Assembly (NCBI GenBank): GCA_036571765.1
Contig: BROE01000010.1
Location: 6,656,400 to 6,720,399 of the forward strand
DNA from: Plecoglossus altivelis
Lineage: Eukaryota > Chordata > Actinopteri > Osmeriformes > Plecoglossidae
Direction: 5' to 3'
Length of the DNA: 64,000 nucleotides
Part shown: positions 46,701-60,600 of the stretch, piece after piece
How positions within the stretch are numbered: the first letter of the stretch is position 1
Layout of the letters: the number at the start of each line of letters is the position of its first letter
Translations under genes and position numbers: made by a program
The notes under the pieces: model-generated
What the model saw: only the letters and a program-made list of their open reading frames with translations
Database searches by the model: none
What the model was told of the DNA's origin: nothing

Positions 46701-48850
46701 ACTTCAACGCGTTTCTGCCTAGGCTTTTCACACGAGGAAACAGATTTTTAATGACCAGTGCAAATTCTCTCGGGGTCTATACGTCAGCATATAGGCTGTG
46801 CAAATAAGGTCATTTGTATCTACACAGATGGAACTAAAATAATGAAAAGCATCCAACGTGAGAGAGGGAGAGAGAGAGAGAAAGCGATAGAGGGCCAAAA
46901 GAATAAGTATCATCCCTAGCTGTGCTCAGTCCAAAGCTCTGCTGTGAAGCAGTGTGATAGGCAATATCCTCTGCCAGATAATAATAATAATAATAATAAG
47001 ATGCACCCCTAACCCATTTCCTTCTGAGGCAGCAGATGGAATACTGATATGGCCACATTTATATTTGGAATGATGGTACTACTGTATTATATCAGTGGGG
47101 GGGGACAAGTTATCCAGAATAATTTCCCTATATATGAAGGAGGGGGGGGGGTCTGTGGGGTGGATTACAGGTAGATTACCTTCCGTGTGATCACAGAGCG
47201 GTGAGTGGTAATCTCCTGGTGATTGTTTGCCTCTCGGCCTCTCCTCCTCTGGCTGTGGCGTGTCTGCGTGTGGCTCAGGTGGTCTGGGAGAAACTGCCTC
47301 GGGGTGTGGGCCCTGGCTGGGCTGGCTGGGCTGGCTGGCGGCAACACACGAGTCAGGCTGCTCTCTGGCTCTGGGCTGGACGGCTGGGACGACACACGGG
47401 TCAGCCTGGGGGGCTGGGCTGGGGGGCTCTGAGGCAGAGGCAGCAGGCTCTGGACACACTGAGACAAAACACAGCAGAGAAGGGGGTCTGAACAAGCTTG
47501 TACGTTGAGGGCCGGAATATTGAGGAATTCCTCGTTTGTGTCCATTGACTTGCCAAGTCAAAACTGATTCTGATCATGTATAGTCCCAGCACACATACCC
47601 AACACACAGACCCAACACACACACGCACACATACCCAACACACACACACACTATGCCCTGAATACAAAATGAATGAACATCTGCAACCCAGAAACATACG
47701 GTAGCAAGAGAATCTGGCCAATATGACAGCGAGGTGTTAACATTCCACCATGTGTAGCTGGAACCCAGCAGACAGAAGCAGACATTTTCCACCAATGAGA
47801 CTTCTTGGAGAGGCTTTGCAGTTGAGCTTGAGAGGAAGTCTGAAGTTGTGAGAGACTGAGACGTGCTGCTAATTACTGCTCTTTCTACTCCGAGGTCTGC
47901 TTTTGAAAGGCCAGCCTCTTATAGATTTTCTCAAATGTCACCTGAATTGTCCCAGCCCTCCACCTGTGATCCCAGTAGCCGTTTCACTAACAAGCTGCGG
48001 GGACAAGGGACTGCTCGATTTGAGACATCATCTTGACAATTCTATAATGTCTCGCCTTTCAAAAATATTGCTGGGAAATGAGTTCAATTGCATGTTCCCG
48101 TAGTGTGACATCATTCACAGGAACACGAGAACAGGAAGTGCTTATCTCGTTTGACCAAAGTAGGAAGTACCTATAGTGCCTTTTAGTAGGGGTGACTTCC
48201 TGTCTAATAATAACATTATTAGAGGGTGATTATATGCTCTTATCTTACTGATGAGGTAGTTCTGTTAAGATGAAAGCGTATGTATGTAGCTGGAAAGTAC
48301 AACCCTAAACCATAAGGCCAAATGGAGTTGTTCTTCCAACGCTCACACTGCAGTGACATCATAGGTTAAAAGGACCAATCAGAGTCATGAGAGCGAGGGC
48401 GTGAAACCAGGCCCTTGGTTGCCCATTCCTCTACTCACCAATCTGCTGCAATAGCTATCATGGTCAATAAGGGATGCCACTTCTAGGGATTTCCTACCAT
48501 TACTCCATATCTGATTGCTGAAAATATTCAAACAAATGTTTTTTTTTTGCATTAATTTACGGTACTTCTGGTAGCTTTTGCCATACAGATGTAGCAGAGA
48601 CCCGCCCAAGCCAGCATGAACTGAAGTGTGCTGGGTGGGTGCTGAGTTAGTGGTGTGTGTGGAGGAGGTGGCCCTGAGCACCATCATCATCATCATCCTC
48701 ATCATCCATTCATACCAGCAGCAGCAGAGAAGATTCACTTCAGACCCCCTGATGCTGTCCTCTCCTCCCTGAGCCCAGGGGAGACTACTTAGCTATGGTG
48801 AGGATAGAGTAGGGCTTTATTCTGACAGTGGGTTTCCAGATGAACTGAAA

Positions 48851-48921
<71 letters not shown>

Positions 48922-51236
48922 ACTGTGTACATCGTGACCTCATATTGCTAGAGGAGCCAACAAGTCTTTGTAACCTTCGACTACAATAAAATGAATTCTA
49001 TGAAAAGCCCTTGCGAATGAAACATTTGACTTCGACATGGCCTCAGCCATGTCTAGCCACGTCCTGCCTCGTCCAGCCACGTCCAGCCACGTCCTGCCTC
49101 GTCCCACACACCTGCGCCTGCTGGGGGCTGAGCCAGCAGGCAGGCTGGGAGGGTGGAGAAGCATGACAGCAGCCTGGACTGAAGTGGCAGGCAGAGTCAG
49201 AGCCAGCCAGCAGCACTAACGTTATTCTGAAAGGAGAAATGGGGGAGGAGGAGGAGGGGGAGGGAGGGTGTCGTGTGTGTGCAAATTCGCAGCACCGTGT
49301 CTTGACGGATGGAACAACAGGTTGCACTTTAAAGTGTTGCACCCCTCTTCCTCCCCCCACCTCTTCCTCCCCCCACCTCTTCCTCCTCTCTCCCCCATCA
49401 CACGAGGCCAACTGAAACCTGTCGTGTTTGAGGAAAAAGGAAAAGAAGTCTCCTTTGTTCTTTGCCTCCCCTCCGCCTCCCCTTTGCCTCCCTTCCCCTC
49501 CGCCTCCCCTTTACCTCCCTTCCATTCCGCCTCCCCATCCCTTTGCCTCCCCTTCCCCTCCGCCTCCCCTTCCCCTTCCCTCCGCCTCCCCTTCCCCTTC
49601 CCTTTGCCTCCCCTTCCCCTCCGCCTCCCCATCCCCTCCCTTTGCCTCCCCTCTGCCTCTCCTCTCTCTCTCTTATTAGGTACCATCACAGAGTGACAGG
49701 GCGCTCCTCGCCAAACTTCTGGTTTGAGCGGATGCATCAAGTTTCCCCCCAAACTTTGAGACTCTTGGCACGCAGAGAGGGTCTGTGCTCACTATCTGTG
49801 ACAGGTGAGAATGATGTGGGCCTTGTCATCTGGCAGAGAAATTCCCAATGGGATCTATTTCTGCCTCCAAATGCCTCCCAAACAGGTGGAAATGTACCGT
49901 TAACACCAAGTTATATTGATGAACAAAATTGGCATAAATTGGCAGAACTGATTCATCTATTCATTGTGGGTGCAGCAGGGGGGGCTTCTTATCAGGAAAG
50001 AGGTTGATAAACTCAGTAATGATCCTGTCCATGAAGCACGCTATTATCCTGATTGTGTGTGTGAGTGTGTGACTGCTGTACTCACCAAAGGTGGAGCGTG
50101 GGGACTCACACATCTCACAGTAAGGCAGTGGAGTGCTGTTACAGTAAGTACAGGTACCACAGCTCCACTTCTCCACCTGCCCTGCCACCTTCAGCCTGGG
50201 GGGGGCTTTCTCAGAGAGCCTGCGGAGTGCAAACAGAGGGGACATGGGGCTGGACCTCCCAGCACTGGACCTCCTCTTGGTCTCTGATCGAGTCCTGGGG
50301 CTGGGGCCTGGGGTCCGCAGTCTCTTCACCTGGGGGGAGAAGTCTTCCTCTGGTAGGATGGCTGCTGGAGACCCTCTCTCCTTCTCCTCCTCCTCCTCCT
50401 CCTCCGCTGCTACAGGCCTGCCTTCACCTCCCTCCAGCGAGCCCAGCTCTGTCTGGGCTCTCCTCCTCTTCTTGTCCTTGGCCGTGTTTGGAGAGAAGAA
50501 GGAGCGGATGTCGCGCTGCTTGTCTTTCTCAAACTGCAGGTGGATATACACACACAGCCCAACATGAACACACTGCTTTAAAAAAAAGGGACTAAAGAAC
50601 CAGCTCTCTCAGACAGAAGGACAGACAGATGTCGTCAGTCCAGTCAGCGGTGACTCACGTGGGAAAAGAAGACGCCATCTTTGTCTGCGTCGGGGTCTCC
50701 TCCCAGGGGTGCTAGGCTGGGTGTCCAGGCGCTGGAGAAGTTCAGGAAGTCCCATTTGTCTTTATCGCCAAACTCAGCATTCAGGTACTCCTTCCTGCCG
50801 TTCAAGGTGCTGCCTGTGACTGTTTCCTGTGGAGCAGGTGAGCCTCAGAGAGGGGCCGTCACAACGTGGCGCCGCGACCACGAGGACAGCAAAAGAGCTC
50901 GGAAAGGCTTTGATGGTCAGATGGCCAAGCATGGGGAGGGGTGGGGGGGCGGAGTTATCTTGGAGAGCAGCCTCATGGCTGCTGACTCTTACCTTCCTGT
51001 TCAGCATTGCCCACATCACCGTGTCGAACGTTCCCTTGGCGATGAGGTAGTGCACGTGTACAGAGGCGGTCTGGCCGATGCGGTGGGCCCGGTCCTCTGC
51101 CTGCTTCACCTGGCCTGGGTTCCAGTACAGCTCAGCAAACACCACGTGAGAGGCAGCAGTGAACGTCAGGCCCTGGATGCACAACACACAACCTTCCCCT
51201 TACACTACTGTAACACTGGTTGGAAGATGAGCAAAG

Positions 51237-51283
<47 letters not shown>

Positions 51284-53452
51284 CGTACCTGACCCGCCGC
51301 CTGAATACTGAGGATTGCCACGCGAGTGCTGGGGTCGTTCTGGAACTTGTGAACCAGCTGGACGCGCTCTGAGGACGGGACACTGCCGTCGATGCGGACG
51401 TACCCGGCCTGGGAGGTCAAGGAGGGCCGGTGTGGTGTGAGTTAGAGTAGACCTCTTCAAAAAAGCCAACAAAACTGACAGGAATACAGTCTCCTCCACC
51501 CATTTCCAGGAACAGACATGAATTAATTGCAGCAAACTCTTAAAAGGATTTCAATGGGAAAGGCGTGTGTGCGCAGGTGCTACTGACGTGACTAATTTGA
51601 TGGTGTTTTAATGAGCTCTCGTTTAGTCCCCCCTATCTGCTCTGGCGCCCCTCCCCATCACCCCCCTCTGCCCCCTCAGCCCCTTTCCAGCAGCCTGCTG
51701 TTCATCACGGTGGACGCTCCTGTTTTTAGCCCTCTTCCTGTTAATTGGTGATTATGAGTCAGAGAGCGGGAGAGCGTTCACATTAGAAGGTGGGATCGCA
51801 TACATCACATCCAGCAGACACCCCCCCTCCTCTTGTCTTCAACCCCCCCCCCCTTTCCTCACACATTCCTGCCTGTGAGCTGAGAAAATCGTTTGCTCAT
51901 GAGTTGTGAAACTGGCTTCAAAGACTAAACTGCGAGGAGAGGGGAAAAAAAGAAAGAAGAAAAGTTTGGTTCCTAAAAAAAGAACCCCCCCCCAGTTTGG
52001 CTGTAAGTGTCAAAGGTAGAAGTTGGTTTTGGTGGTGATGACTGGGTATGACATGACGCAGGCCGGACATGCGGCGTGTCGTCCGTGTGTGACTGGGGAC
52101 GGGACCCATCTGACAGGTGGATCTGGGACAGATGCTAACTACTGCCTCAGCACAAGCAGCTGGTCACCCTTTTACCATGGCCACTCGACCAGCAGTAATT
52201 GCTGGGAAAGTGTTGCTTGAACATCTCCTGGACATCTCAGCTGACAGGAGTATCCCCCCCCTGTCCCCCCCCCATACCTAGAGAGTACACGCCGCAGGCC
52301 AAACAACGGCCCACCTAACCTGCCAGGTAATGAGCTCGACCGCCACCGTCAGCGTGTGCTGATGGGAGGTGGTGCGTGTGTGTGTGTGTGTGGGAGGAGG
52401 AGGAGGAAGGGGAGGGATACCTTGGCTTCGATGACAGCCTCAGTGCAGGCCTGCAGCATGGTGAGATGGTGGCCGAACACCAGGAACTTGAACTGGTCGC
52501 TCTCCAGCAGCATCTTGATGTAGTCCTTCACTGCCCCAGCCTGACATGCACAGTTATGTCAGTCACACAACACCGCATCATACATCATATCCATCCCTGT
52601 CTCCGATGATGACTTACTGGCCTGGATCAGAGAGGTTTGTGATGATATGACTAGAAGCAGTCAGTAGCAGTGAGTCCATGTTGTAATTATACTAGGACAG
52701 GAGGCTGGGTAGTGGCACCTTCGTAGAGTCACTCCCCCTCCACACACATCTTTAGCTCCATGTCAACCGAACAAGAGAAGCTGTCCCCGTAAAAACACTC
52801 ATTCATTCTGTGAGGGGGGGAAAGAAAGCCCCCCACATGGTCAAGTTTCCCCAAAATGGCTGCTGATTTGTCCCCAGCTCACTGCTCTGGTCCTCATTAC
52901 GGCCACCTCCTTGGCCTCTCCTCTGCTCGCCTGGCCTTGCTGCCCGTCCGTGGGAGTCTGACAGCCTCCCCTCCCCGTTCTCCAGGCCGCCGCATCCACC
53001 CGACGACCTGCACTTTGCACCTGTCCCACTGGGGCCGCGAAGCCAACGGAGCCGCCACACCCGATAATGACTACCCTGCTTGGAGGGGCCGTAATGAAGT
53101 TAAACCAGACTGTGGTGTTGAGGGGGGGGGAGTGACTTCTCATTATCCTGGCCTACTGCTAGTTGCTGCCTCTGTGGAGTTTAATTAGTGGCACAAAAGT
53201 TCCTGGGCTCTGAAGCAGCGTTAGCTCTCTTTAAAGGCCGGCATCAGAAGCACCCTCCCCTGGGTGATTGGGAGCAGATGTTTGCTGGGGTAAAAATACC
53301 CCTCCCCCGCCAACCTTCGGCATGCTCGCCAGCCAGCCGCCAGCCAATCAAGAGGGCTGTTTGCGCCTTCGACTGACATAGATGTGTGAATTCATCCACA
53401 GGTCTCTTGAGGAGGCAGAAATAGACAGAGGGGAGAGGAAACGAGACAGGAT

Positions 53453-53520
<68 letters not shown>

Positions 53521-54664
53521 TACATACACACACACACGGCCGGACCTTTAATCATGGGAGGCCAAAAGGTAAGCTGAGCGAAAATCCAATCAGCAAACAA
53601 CACCAACCGCAAGAAATCCAGGCAGTGAGGCTGGAGGGGGTGTTGCTGCCATGATTGCGTTCAGCCATCACTGTGCTGCCTTAAGTTACCCCTTATCATG
53701 CAGGTTCGGAGGCTGAGTGTGGGGACTGGTTTGGAGAGGTAGTGAAAAGCTCAGCCCTTCCAGAGTGCTGGGTCACTTTCACCACGCTCCCCCCCCCTGC
53801 ATCGGAGCCAGGTGTTGGTGATGAGGCTGCACCTGCGTGCTGATATGGACCAACCTTCTCAATGGAATTTGTGCTTTGTGTCCAGCAGAGGGGATATTTG
53901 GGAAGCTACTGAGCCAGACACCCTCTCAGGCCCTGGCAGAGCAGTCAGCATTAGCCCCCCCCCCTCTCGCTGCAACACAGCACCTGGAGTGACTTTGATA
54001 TTTCACATGGAGTAAGGTTCCTCCCAACCCCCCCCCCCCTTCAGCCCCTTTTCCCTTCATTCAACTTCCTCTAAAGTCACATAAAAGTCAGCGCTGACTT
54101 CTCACGTTGCCATGGTGATGACACCATGGAGACAGCTTGGAAAAGGTCTGTACTTTGGTTGGTGCGTATGAATGTGTGTACGAGTGCGTGTGTGTGTGTG
54201 GTGGGGGGGCGTCTTGTAAGAGTCTTGTAGAAGACTTGGGTAAGAAGCTGAAAGGCCCCAGTTATTGCATCCCTACCTTGAGAGAGTGCTTTCACTGCAT
54301 TGCGCCTGTTGGAGTCTGTTACCATGGCAAAGATGGGTCTCGTGAATAACATGAAGGAAGGCCAAAAATGACAGAGGAAAACGATACGGGGCCAACGTCT
54401 CGCGTTTGGTTCAATTTAGTTCAATTAACTTTCATTCAATGTTACTGAGGAGCCCAGTAACTTAACCCTTCCTGTTTGGACAGTCAAGACATAGACTTAG
54501 AACACCTTGTGTATATTATCACCTACATGATACATTAGACATGATGTCACATCTGGGACAAGCTTGCATCTCTGGCTAAACAGGGTGGAGCTCAAACACC
54601 AACCATCTTTCCTTCATCCTCAGTGCATTCAAACAGCCCAGCTTCAGTCAGGGGGCCAGTATTG

Positions 54665-54695
<31 letters not shown>

Positions 54696-57600
54696 AGGGT
54701 TCACCTACAATGGGTGGTATCCCTGCATTACCTTGGCGATGGCGGTCTGCTTGTACATGCGTGTGATGACGCCCATGACCTGGGTGAAGGGGTTGCCGTC
54801 AAAGTCAGCAGCCGACGCCCTCGACCCCAGTGTCTTCATCAACCTCTCCCACTCCTCCAAGCTGGCGTACGCCTCCTGGACACAACACACACACGCACAC
54901 ACACGCACACACACACACACCAGGTGAGCCTTTGCCTTTACCCCTCCTCCTCCTCCTCCTCCTCTCCATTTCAGATAGAAAGGGCGGAACAATTAATGGT
55001 GCCCACGACGCTGCCCTACTTTCTCCCTCAGCTGGGAGAGAGGAGGAGGAGAGACAATTCCCCGAGACGGCATTCCGCTCCTACCAGGAGGCCTCGGCGC
55101 TGCCTAGGTGGGTCACGCGCTGGCCCAATTATAGCAGCCGCCGTGACAACCCGGGGTTGAAGATGGAGGACGCGCCGGGCTGCTACGATAAATCAAAGAC
55201 AGATAGTTCGCCTCTCAAGGTGAAACGAGAGGAGTATTTAAGGAAGATAGAAAGTGGAGGGGAAACAATGGCAAAACATAAGACCACTTCAGACAGAGCA
55301 GACTTCTAACCCAGCCAGAGGACATATAGACCCGGGCAGATAAACAACACAACAAGATGTGATGTAGAAGGAAAACTATTGTTTCAGACGTCTAGTTGTG
55401 GTTTTCAAAAACGCTGGAAAAAGCGTTATAGTTGAACGATGTTGCACCGGAGCAGGGATGCTGTGAATTCCATCATTCACGCCGAATAAAATACATGAAG
55501 CAAAGTTGCTAATTAATCAGCCTCAGGGGCATGTAGGCAGATGAGGGGCTGTGTGTGTATGTGTATGTGTCTGTGTGTGTGTGTGTGTGGGTGTGTGTGT
55601 GCGTGTGTCTGTGACAGCGGGTGATTTATGGTGCTCACCAGTAGGTGAGAGCTCTTTGTACTGCTGGGAGGCTGGCACAGAGCAGGGGAATGTGCTGGGC
55701 ATGCATTCCTTCAGCTGCCAGAGACACACAGAGAGAGAGAGGGAGGGAGGGAGATAAAGACAGAGAGAAGGTAGATGAGAAAGAACGAGGATGCGAGAGG
55801 AGAGGATGTGCCCTGCCATCTCAGCAGCCTCATTACTGCAGATTTACACACAGCACAGGAGGACAGGGAGGCTACCCTAACACACACACACACACACGCG
55901 ATGTGTGCTGGATGAAAGCTAAAAACAAAAGCCAATAAATATATAAAGAAAACATACGCAGGTGTAAAAAGATTTCACTGAGAATCTGCTCGTTCTGTTA
56001 AATGGCACACACATCCGCACGCTCCTGAATGAATATTTACGGTGACAGTTGCCAGACAGCTGGACGGTTCCCCGACAAAGGGCAGGGGGATGAAACGAAA
56101 AGGGCAAGAAGGAAATAAAAACCATATGGCCGTGAGAGATAAAATGATAATTAGCGTGAATTGGGGTTCTATCGCTGGGCAACAGAGAGGCGAGGCTGTA
56201 ATAATAGGGCGCTATATTTAGCCCCCCCCACTGTCTCTGGGCTGCTGCCTCCTCAGAGAGAGAGGAGAGAGAAGGAGAGAGAGAGAGGAGGAGGAGAGAG
56301 ACAGAGAGAAGGAGAGAGAGAGATGAGAGAGTCAGAGAGAAGGAGAGAGAGAGGAGGAGAGAGAGAATGAGAGAGACAGAGAGAAGGAGACAAAGAGAGA
56401 AGGAGAGGGACACAGAGAGAAGCAGAGAGAAGAGCATAGAGACAGAGAGAAGGAGAGAGAGAGAGGGAGAGAGACAGAGAGGAGAGAGAGAGGAGGAGAG
56501 AGACAGAGAGGAGACAGACAGAGAGAGGAGAGGGAGGAGAAGAGAGACAGAGAGAGGAGAGTGGAGGAGATAGAGAGAAGGAGAGGGTGGAAAAAAGAGA
56601 CAGAGGTGGAGGAGAGAGAGAGATGGAGAGAGACTGGAGGACAGACAGGGAGGGAGATTATGAAAAAGAAACAAAAGATATGAAAAGAGAGATACACAAG
56701 AGACGAGAACGAGAAAGGGTGAGAGATAAAAAGAGACAAACAGTCAGACAGACAGGCAGCCAGCCAGCCAGCCAGCCAGCGAGGCAGAGAGGGGGCGGTG
56801 GCTACCTTGGCAGCATCTTTGGGCAGGTCAAAGGGGATGCGCTGGCGGATCTTGGGAGGGAGCTGTGTGAGGACCTCGGTCTTGAGTCTGCGGATCATTA
56901 TCTGGCTCAGACGCTGATGCAGCTCCTCCAGGTGGGACGCCCCCCGACAGTCCCACTGTCTCCGGTTGCCAAAGAACCTGGGAGGGCCAGATAACGGGCG
57001 CGGTGCCTCAGCGTCACTGCCTCTTCTGCACTGATGTCCCCCCCACCGCCCCCCCCCCAGCATACACACAATGCCTCTATACTGAAATCAGCCCTTTAAG
57101 GATTCGCAAAACATTTAGCTTTTTCTTTAAATCGACGCTTTTGTGTGTTTCAAGTGTGTTCGTCTGGGCTCCTTACTTGAAATGAGCGTTACAGTATCGT
57201 TTGGTGAAGTCACTCCATGTTCCAAACTTCTTGGGGTAGAGAGCGTCGATCTGTGTGAAGAGCTGCAGAGGAACATCAGATCACAGCCTACTTAGAAGAG
57301 CAGAACATCCATGTCTGGCCCTTCAACACAGAGGATAGGCAGCAGAAACGTAGTGTGTACGTACAGCGCGCGCGTGTGTGTGTGTGTGTGTGTGTGTGGA
57401 AGGATGCTAAAAATGGCCAAGGCCTGACAGTGTGCTTTATGTTATCATATCAAAGCCCTTTTGGCCTGTGACTGAGAACGGGAGATCCATTAGCTCATCA
57501 CTGCGTTCCAAACGCCACACCATTAGCTGGCCAACTTCTGTCTGGAATTCAAATGATGAAAAAATATTAAAAAACGACAGCACCAATCCAGAGTGGGCCA

Positions 57601-60600
57601 TCTGTGTTTAGTGCGGCTGTTGAAAGCACTAAATGGAAAGCTACCTCTCCGGGATAATAATGGGCAATTATTCAAATACATTCTTTTTTTTCTCTCCACG
57701 AGTCGTCGGAAATAACTAGACTGTGTGAAGGTGCTAATCAAATCGTGGCTCTGCTCCACACGCCAAGAATCGACTTCTCCATATGAGATGAAAGGTCTGG
57801 CGACGAGTGGGCAGAGAGAAGACAGGCTCGCGGTTTACAAATGCGAGCGCGGTTGGAAACTAAAAGACAGAAATGGAGAGACAGGGAGAGACACAATGAA
57901 CAAGACGGCGAGAGAGAGAGAGAGGGACTCAGAGAGAGACACGTAGAGAGAGAGAGAGAGAGCGAGAGAGTAAGGGGGACATACAGAGAGACACAGAGAG
58001 AAAGAATGAAATGAAGAGGCATATTGCAGGTGGGTTTACGGGAGCTTTAGAATAAAGTCATCTCATTTCTAGCAGCAAATCCCAGACAGTGTGAAAGCGC
58101 CAGGCTCCTGATCCCAGGTGAATACAGGTTAAACAGTGATCTGTGTCTGTGAAATACTCAAGGCGGAGGGAGGTCAGTTTAAGGAAAATTCCCATTTAGA
58201 GCGATGCAACCCTGCAGGAAGAATAGGATAACAATCTTCTGGAAAAACAAAGCTCCTGATAGGTTGCTCAAAATTGGCACCGAGCAGCAGAATGTATTTG
58301 TCCGGTCGAAATGGAAAAGTGGAAAAGCTCAAATAAGAAAAGAAGAATATGTAGGCTGTCAGAGCTAACTGATTCTAATTTGTTCGTTTCGATAAGTTTC
58401 ATGGCCTGATCTTGTGAGTTGGTGGATGCCAGGTTTGTGCGTTTGTTTGAGGTCCTGTTGCAGGCGGTGCGTTCGTTGTATACCAACCTCCTCCGGCCGC
58501 CCCAGGGCGGGGGTGCCTGTCAGCAGGATGGCGCGCTTGGCGCTCTGGATGAGCGGCACCAGGATTTTGCTGCGAGCGGCGTTCTTGGACTTGAGGTAGT
58601 GGGACTCATCCACCACCACAACAGCAAACTTCTGCCTGGTCAACGCCTCCACCAAGGGGCGAGCGTTGATGGTGAGCAGGCCGTAACCCAGCACGGTCAC
58701 CTTACTGGTGCTGATGCCCCTGCAGTAGACACAGACAGACAGACAGACAGACAGGCACGCAGACAGACAGACAGGTCACCAGAGAGCTTCTCCTCCTATC
58801 CAAACTCATCTCCGTGTGACCTGGCGTGCAGGTGTGCAGCAGCAGCGTGGCGCCCACGTGGTATCGCTCTTGCTCTCCACCAGGTTGATGTCTCCAGGGT
58901 TGAGCTCTGGGATCCAGCGCTCCATCTCCTCTATCCAGGGGTACTTGAGGGAGGATGGCACCACGATGAGAAGGGGCCACTCCTGCCTGTAGCAGTAGGC
59001 CACTGAGATGGCCTGGACCGTCTTCCCAAGACCCATCTGGGTGAGCAAATGAAGCGCCGCCGCTCTCAATACAAAACAGCAAACACGCTTGACTCACAGG
59101 CAGATTGCTTATGGCACCAGGTCTGCTTGGCGAGAGCTGAAAGCGATGCGTTCTGGAATGACCTGGTGTCACATATGATTACACGACTGGGGACCCTACT
59201 TGAGTTTGACAAATTAAATTCAGAATACATCCTCGAGTTGTTGGTTTCCTCCACCTTGGCGGGTTGTGCTTACCTCGTCTGCGATCATGCACCTGGAAAG
59301 TAAAAAAAGAAAAACAGGAGAGGTACTCAAATGATGCCAGTGTTTGGTTAGCGCACGTCTGCAAGGGAAGATCAGACCTCAAGCCGTGCTGCCGTGAGCA
59401 CACACTAAAACAATCATCACGGAACGCTTATACAGTATCGGCAAACAATGAGCTCTTCTGACAAATGAGGCCGTCTGACTCACAACTGCGTATGTTTTGA
59501 TTTGAGTTCATTTAAAGCTCGACCCAGTGAAGCGTTCTAACGTTACACTTTCATATTCAGGGAAGTCTAAGTGAAAAATAGCTATATTTCGGTCAACAAT
59601 TGAATTCAGCCCAAATAACAGAATCCCTTAGCGGATTCTGTTGACAGTTCATCACTTCTACAAACAAACAAAAATATCACAGGGAAGGGATGATTTTCCA
59701 AATGAATAAATAACTATTGAGCTCCGGCTATTCAAAACATCAAACAAGCGTCTTGGACCTCCCTCGCCAGTCCCTGGCGCGGCGATCTACTGATCAGAGT
59801 TGACAGTTTTATTATCTTCTCCTCGCACCATTATAAGCCTTGTCTGGCTTCCCTATCCCTTTCAAAACTCCTTCATCCATTCCACACCTTCCTATTCATA
59901 AATGGTTCCAGCAAGCACGTAGCAGCGGCCCAGTGTGATTCTGATAGTCCCTGACATAGAAAGAAGCTGGAGTTGTACTCTACTACACCCACCCACCCAC
60001 CCACACCTGCCCCATTTTCCCCCTTCACTTGAAGAGCATGATTAATGTGCACCTTGCCACTGGTGTTTTTTCTAATTGCCTGCACACAAGGCTCAGTCAG
60101 CGTAATGCATACGCACACAATGGGAGAGACTGGGGCAGGTGCTTGCCATTTCTCAGTGCATTAATCATTCTTCTTTAAATACCCTGACTCCTGCCAGACG
60201 GCTGCCATCGCTGAGAATGCTCCGCCTCTGTTGCTTGACAACGTCATGACCAAAAGAAAGAGGTATATATGTGTTTTTTTTCTTTCTAGTATCTTGACAA
60301 AGCCTGCTGGCCCACGCATCACAGAACAGGGGCAGAGGGAGCTCTGACCTCACTAGAAACCATAAGCGGCTTCAGTCTTGTCGACAATGAATAAGGTCTC
60401 ATTCTTCACCTTTACCTTCCCTGCAGCCGTTCTAGTGGGGCTATTTGATGAAAGTTGCCTGCTTTAAAATCCAAGTTTCCCCAATACAATCAGCTGATTG
60501 TGTTGTTGGGAGCAGGCCTAGAGTACACAACCACTTTGGTCAAATCTGCGTGATCACTGAACAAGGTAATTAGCCGATGCCTGCACACAAAGAAAGCTAT

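Noticed and set aside
49222..50007. Long open frames on both strands (Arg/Gly/Glu-rich and Pro/Leu-rich)
   Set aside because: Product of the polypyrimidine/polypurine tract at 49462-49672, which has few stop codons in any frame.
55919..57069. Long Ser/Leu-rich open frames on the minus strand
   Set aside because: Mostly translation of the (GA)n tract at 56251-56720; only 56806-56977 is a real ZRANB3 exon.
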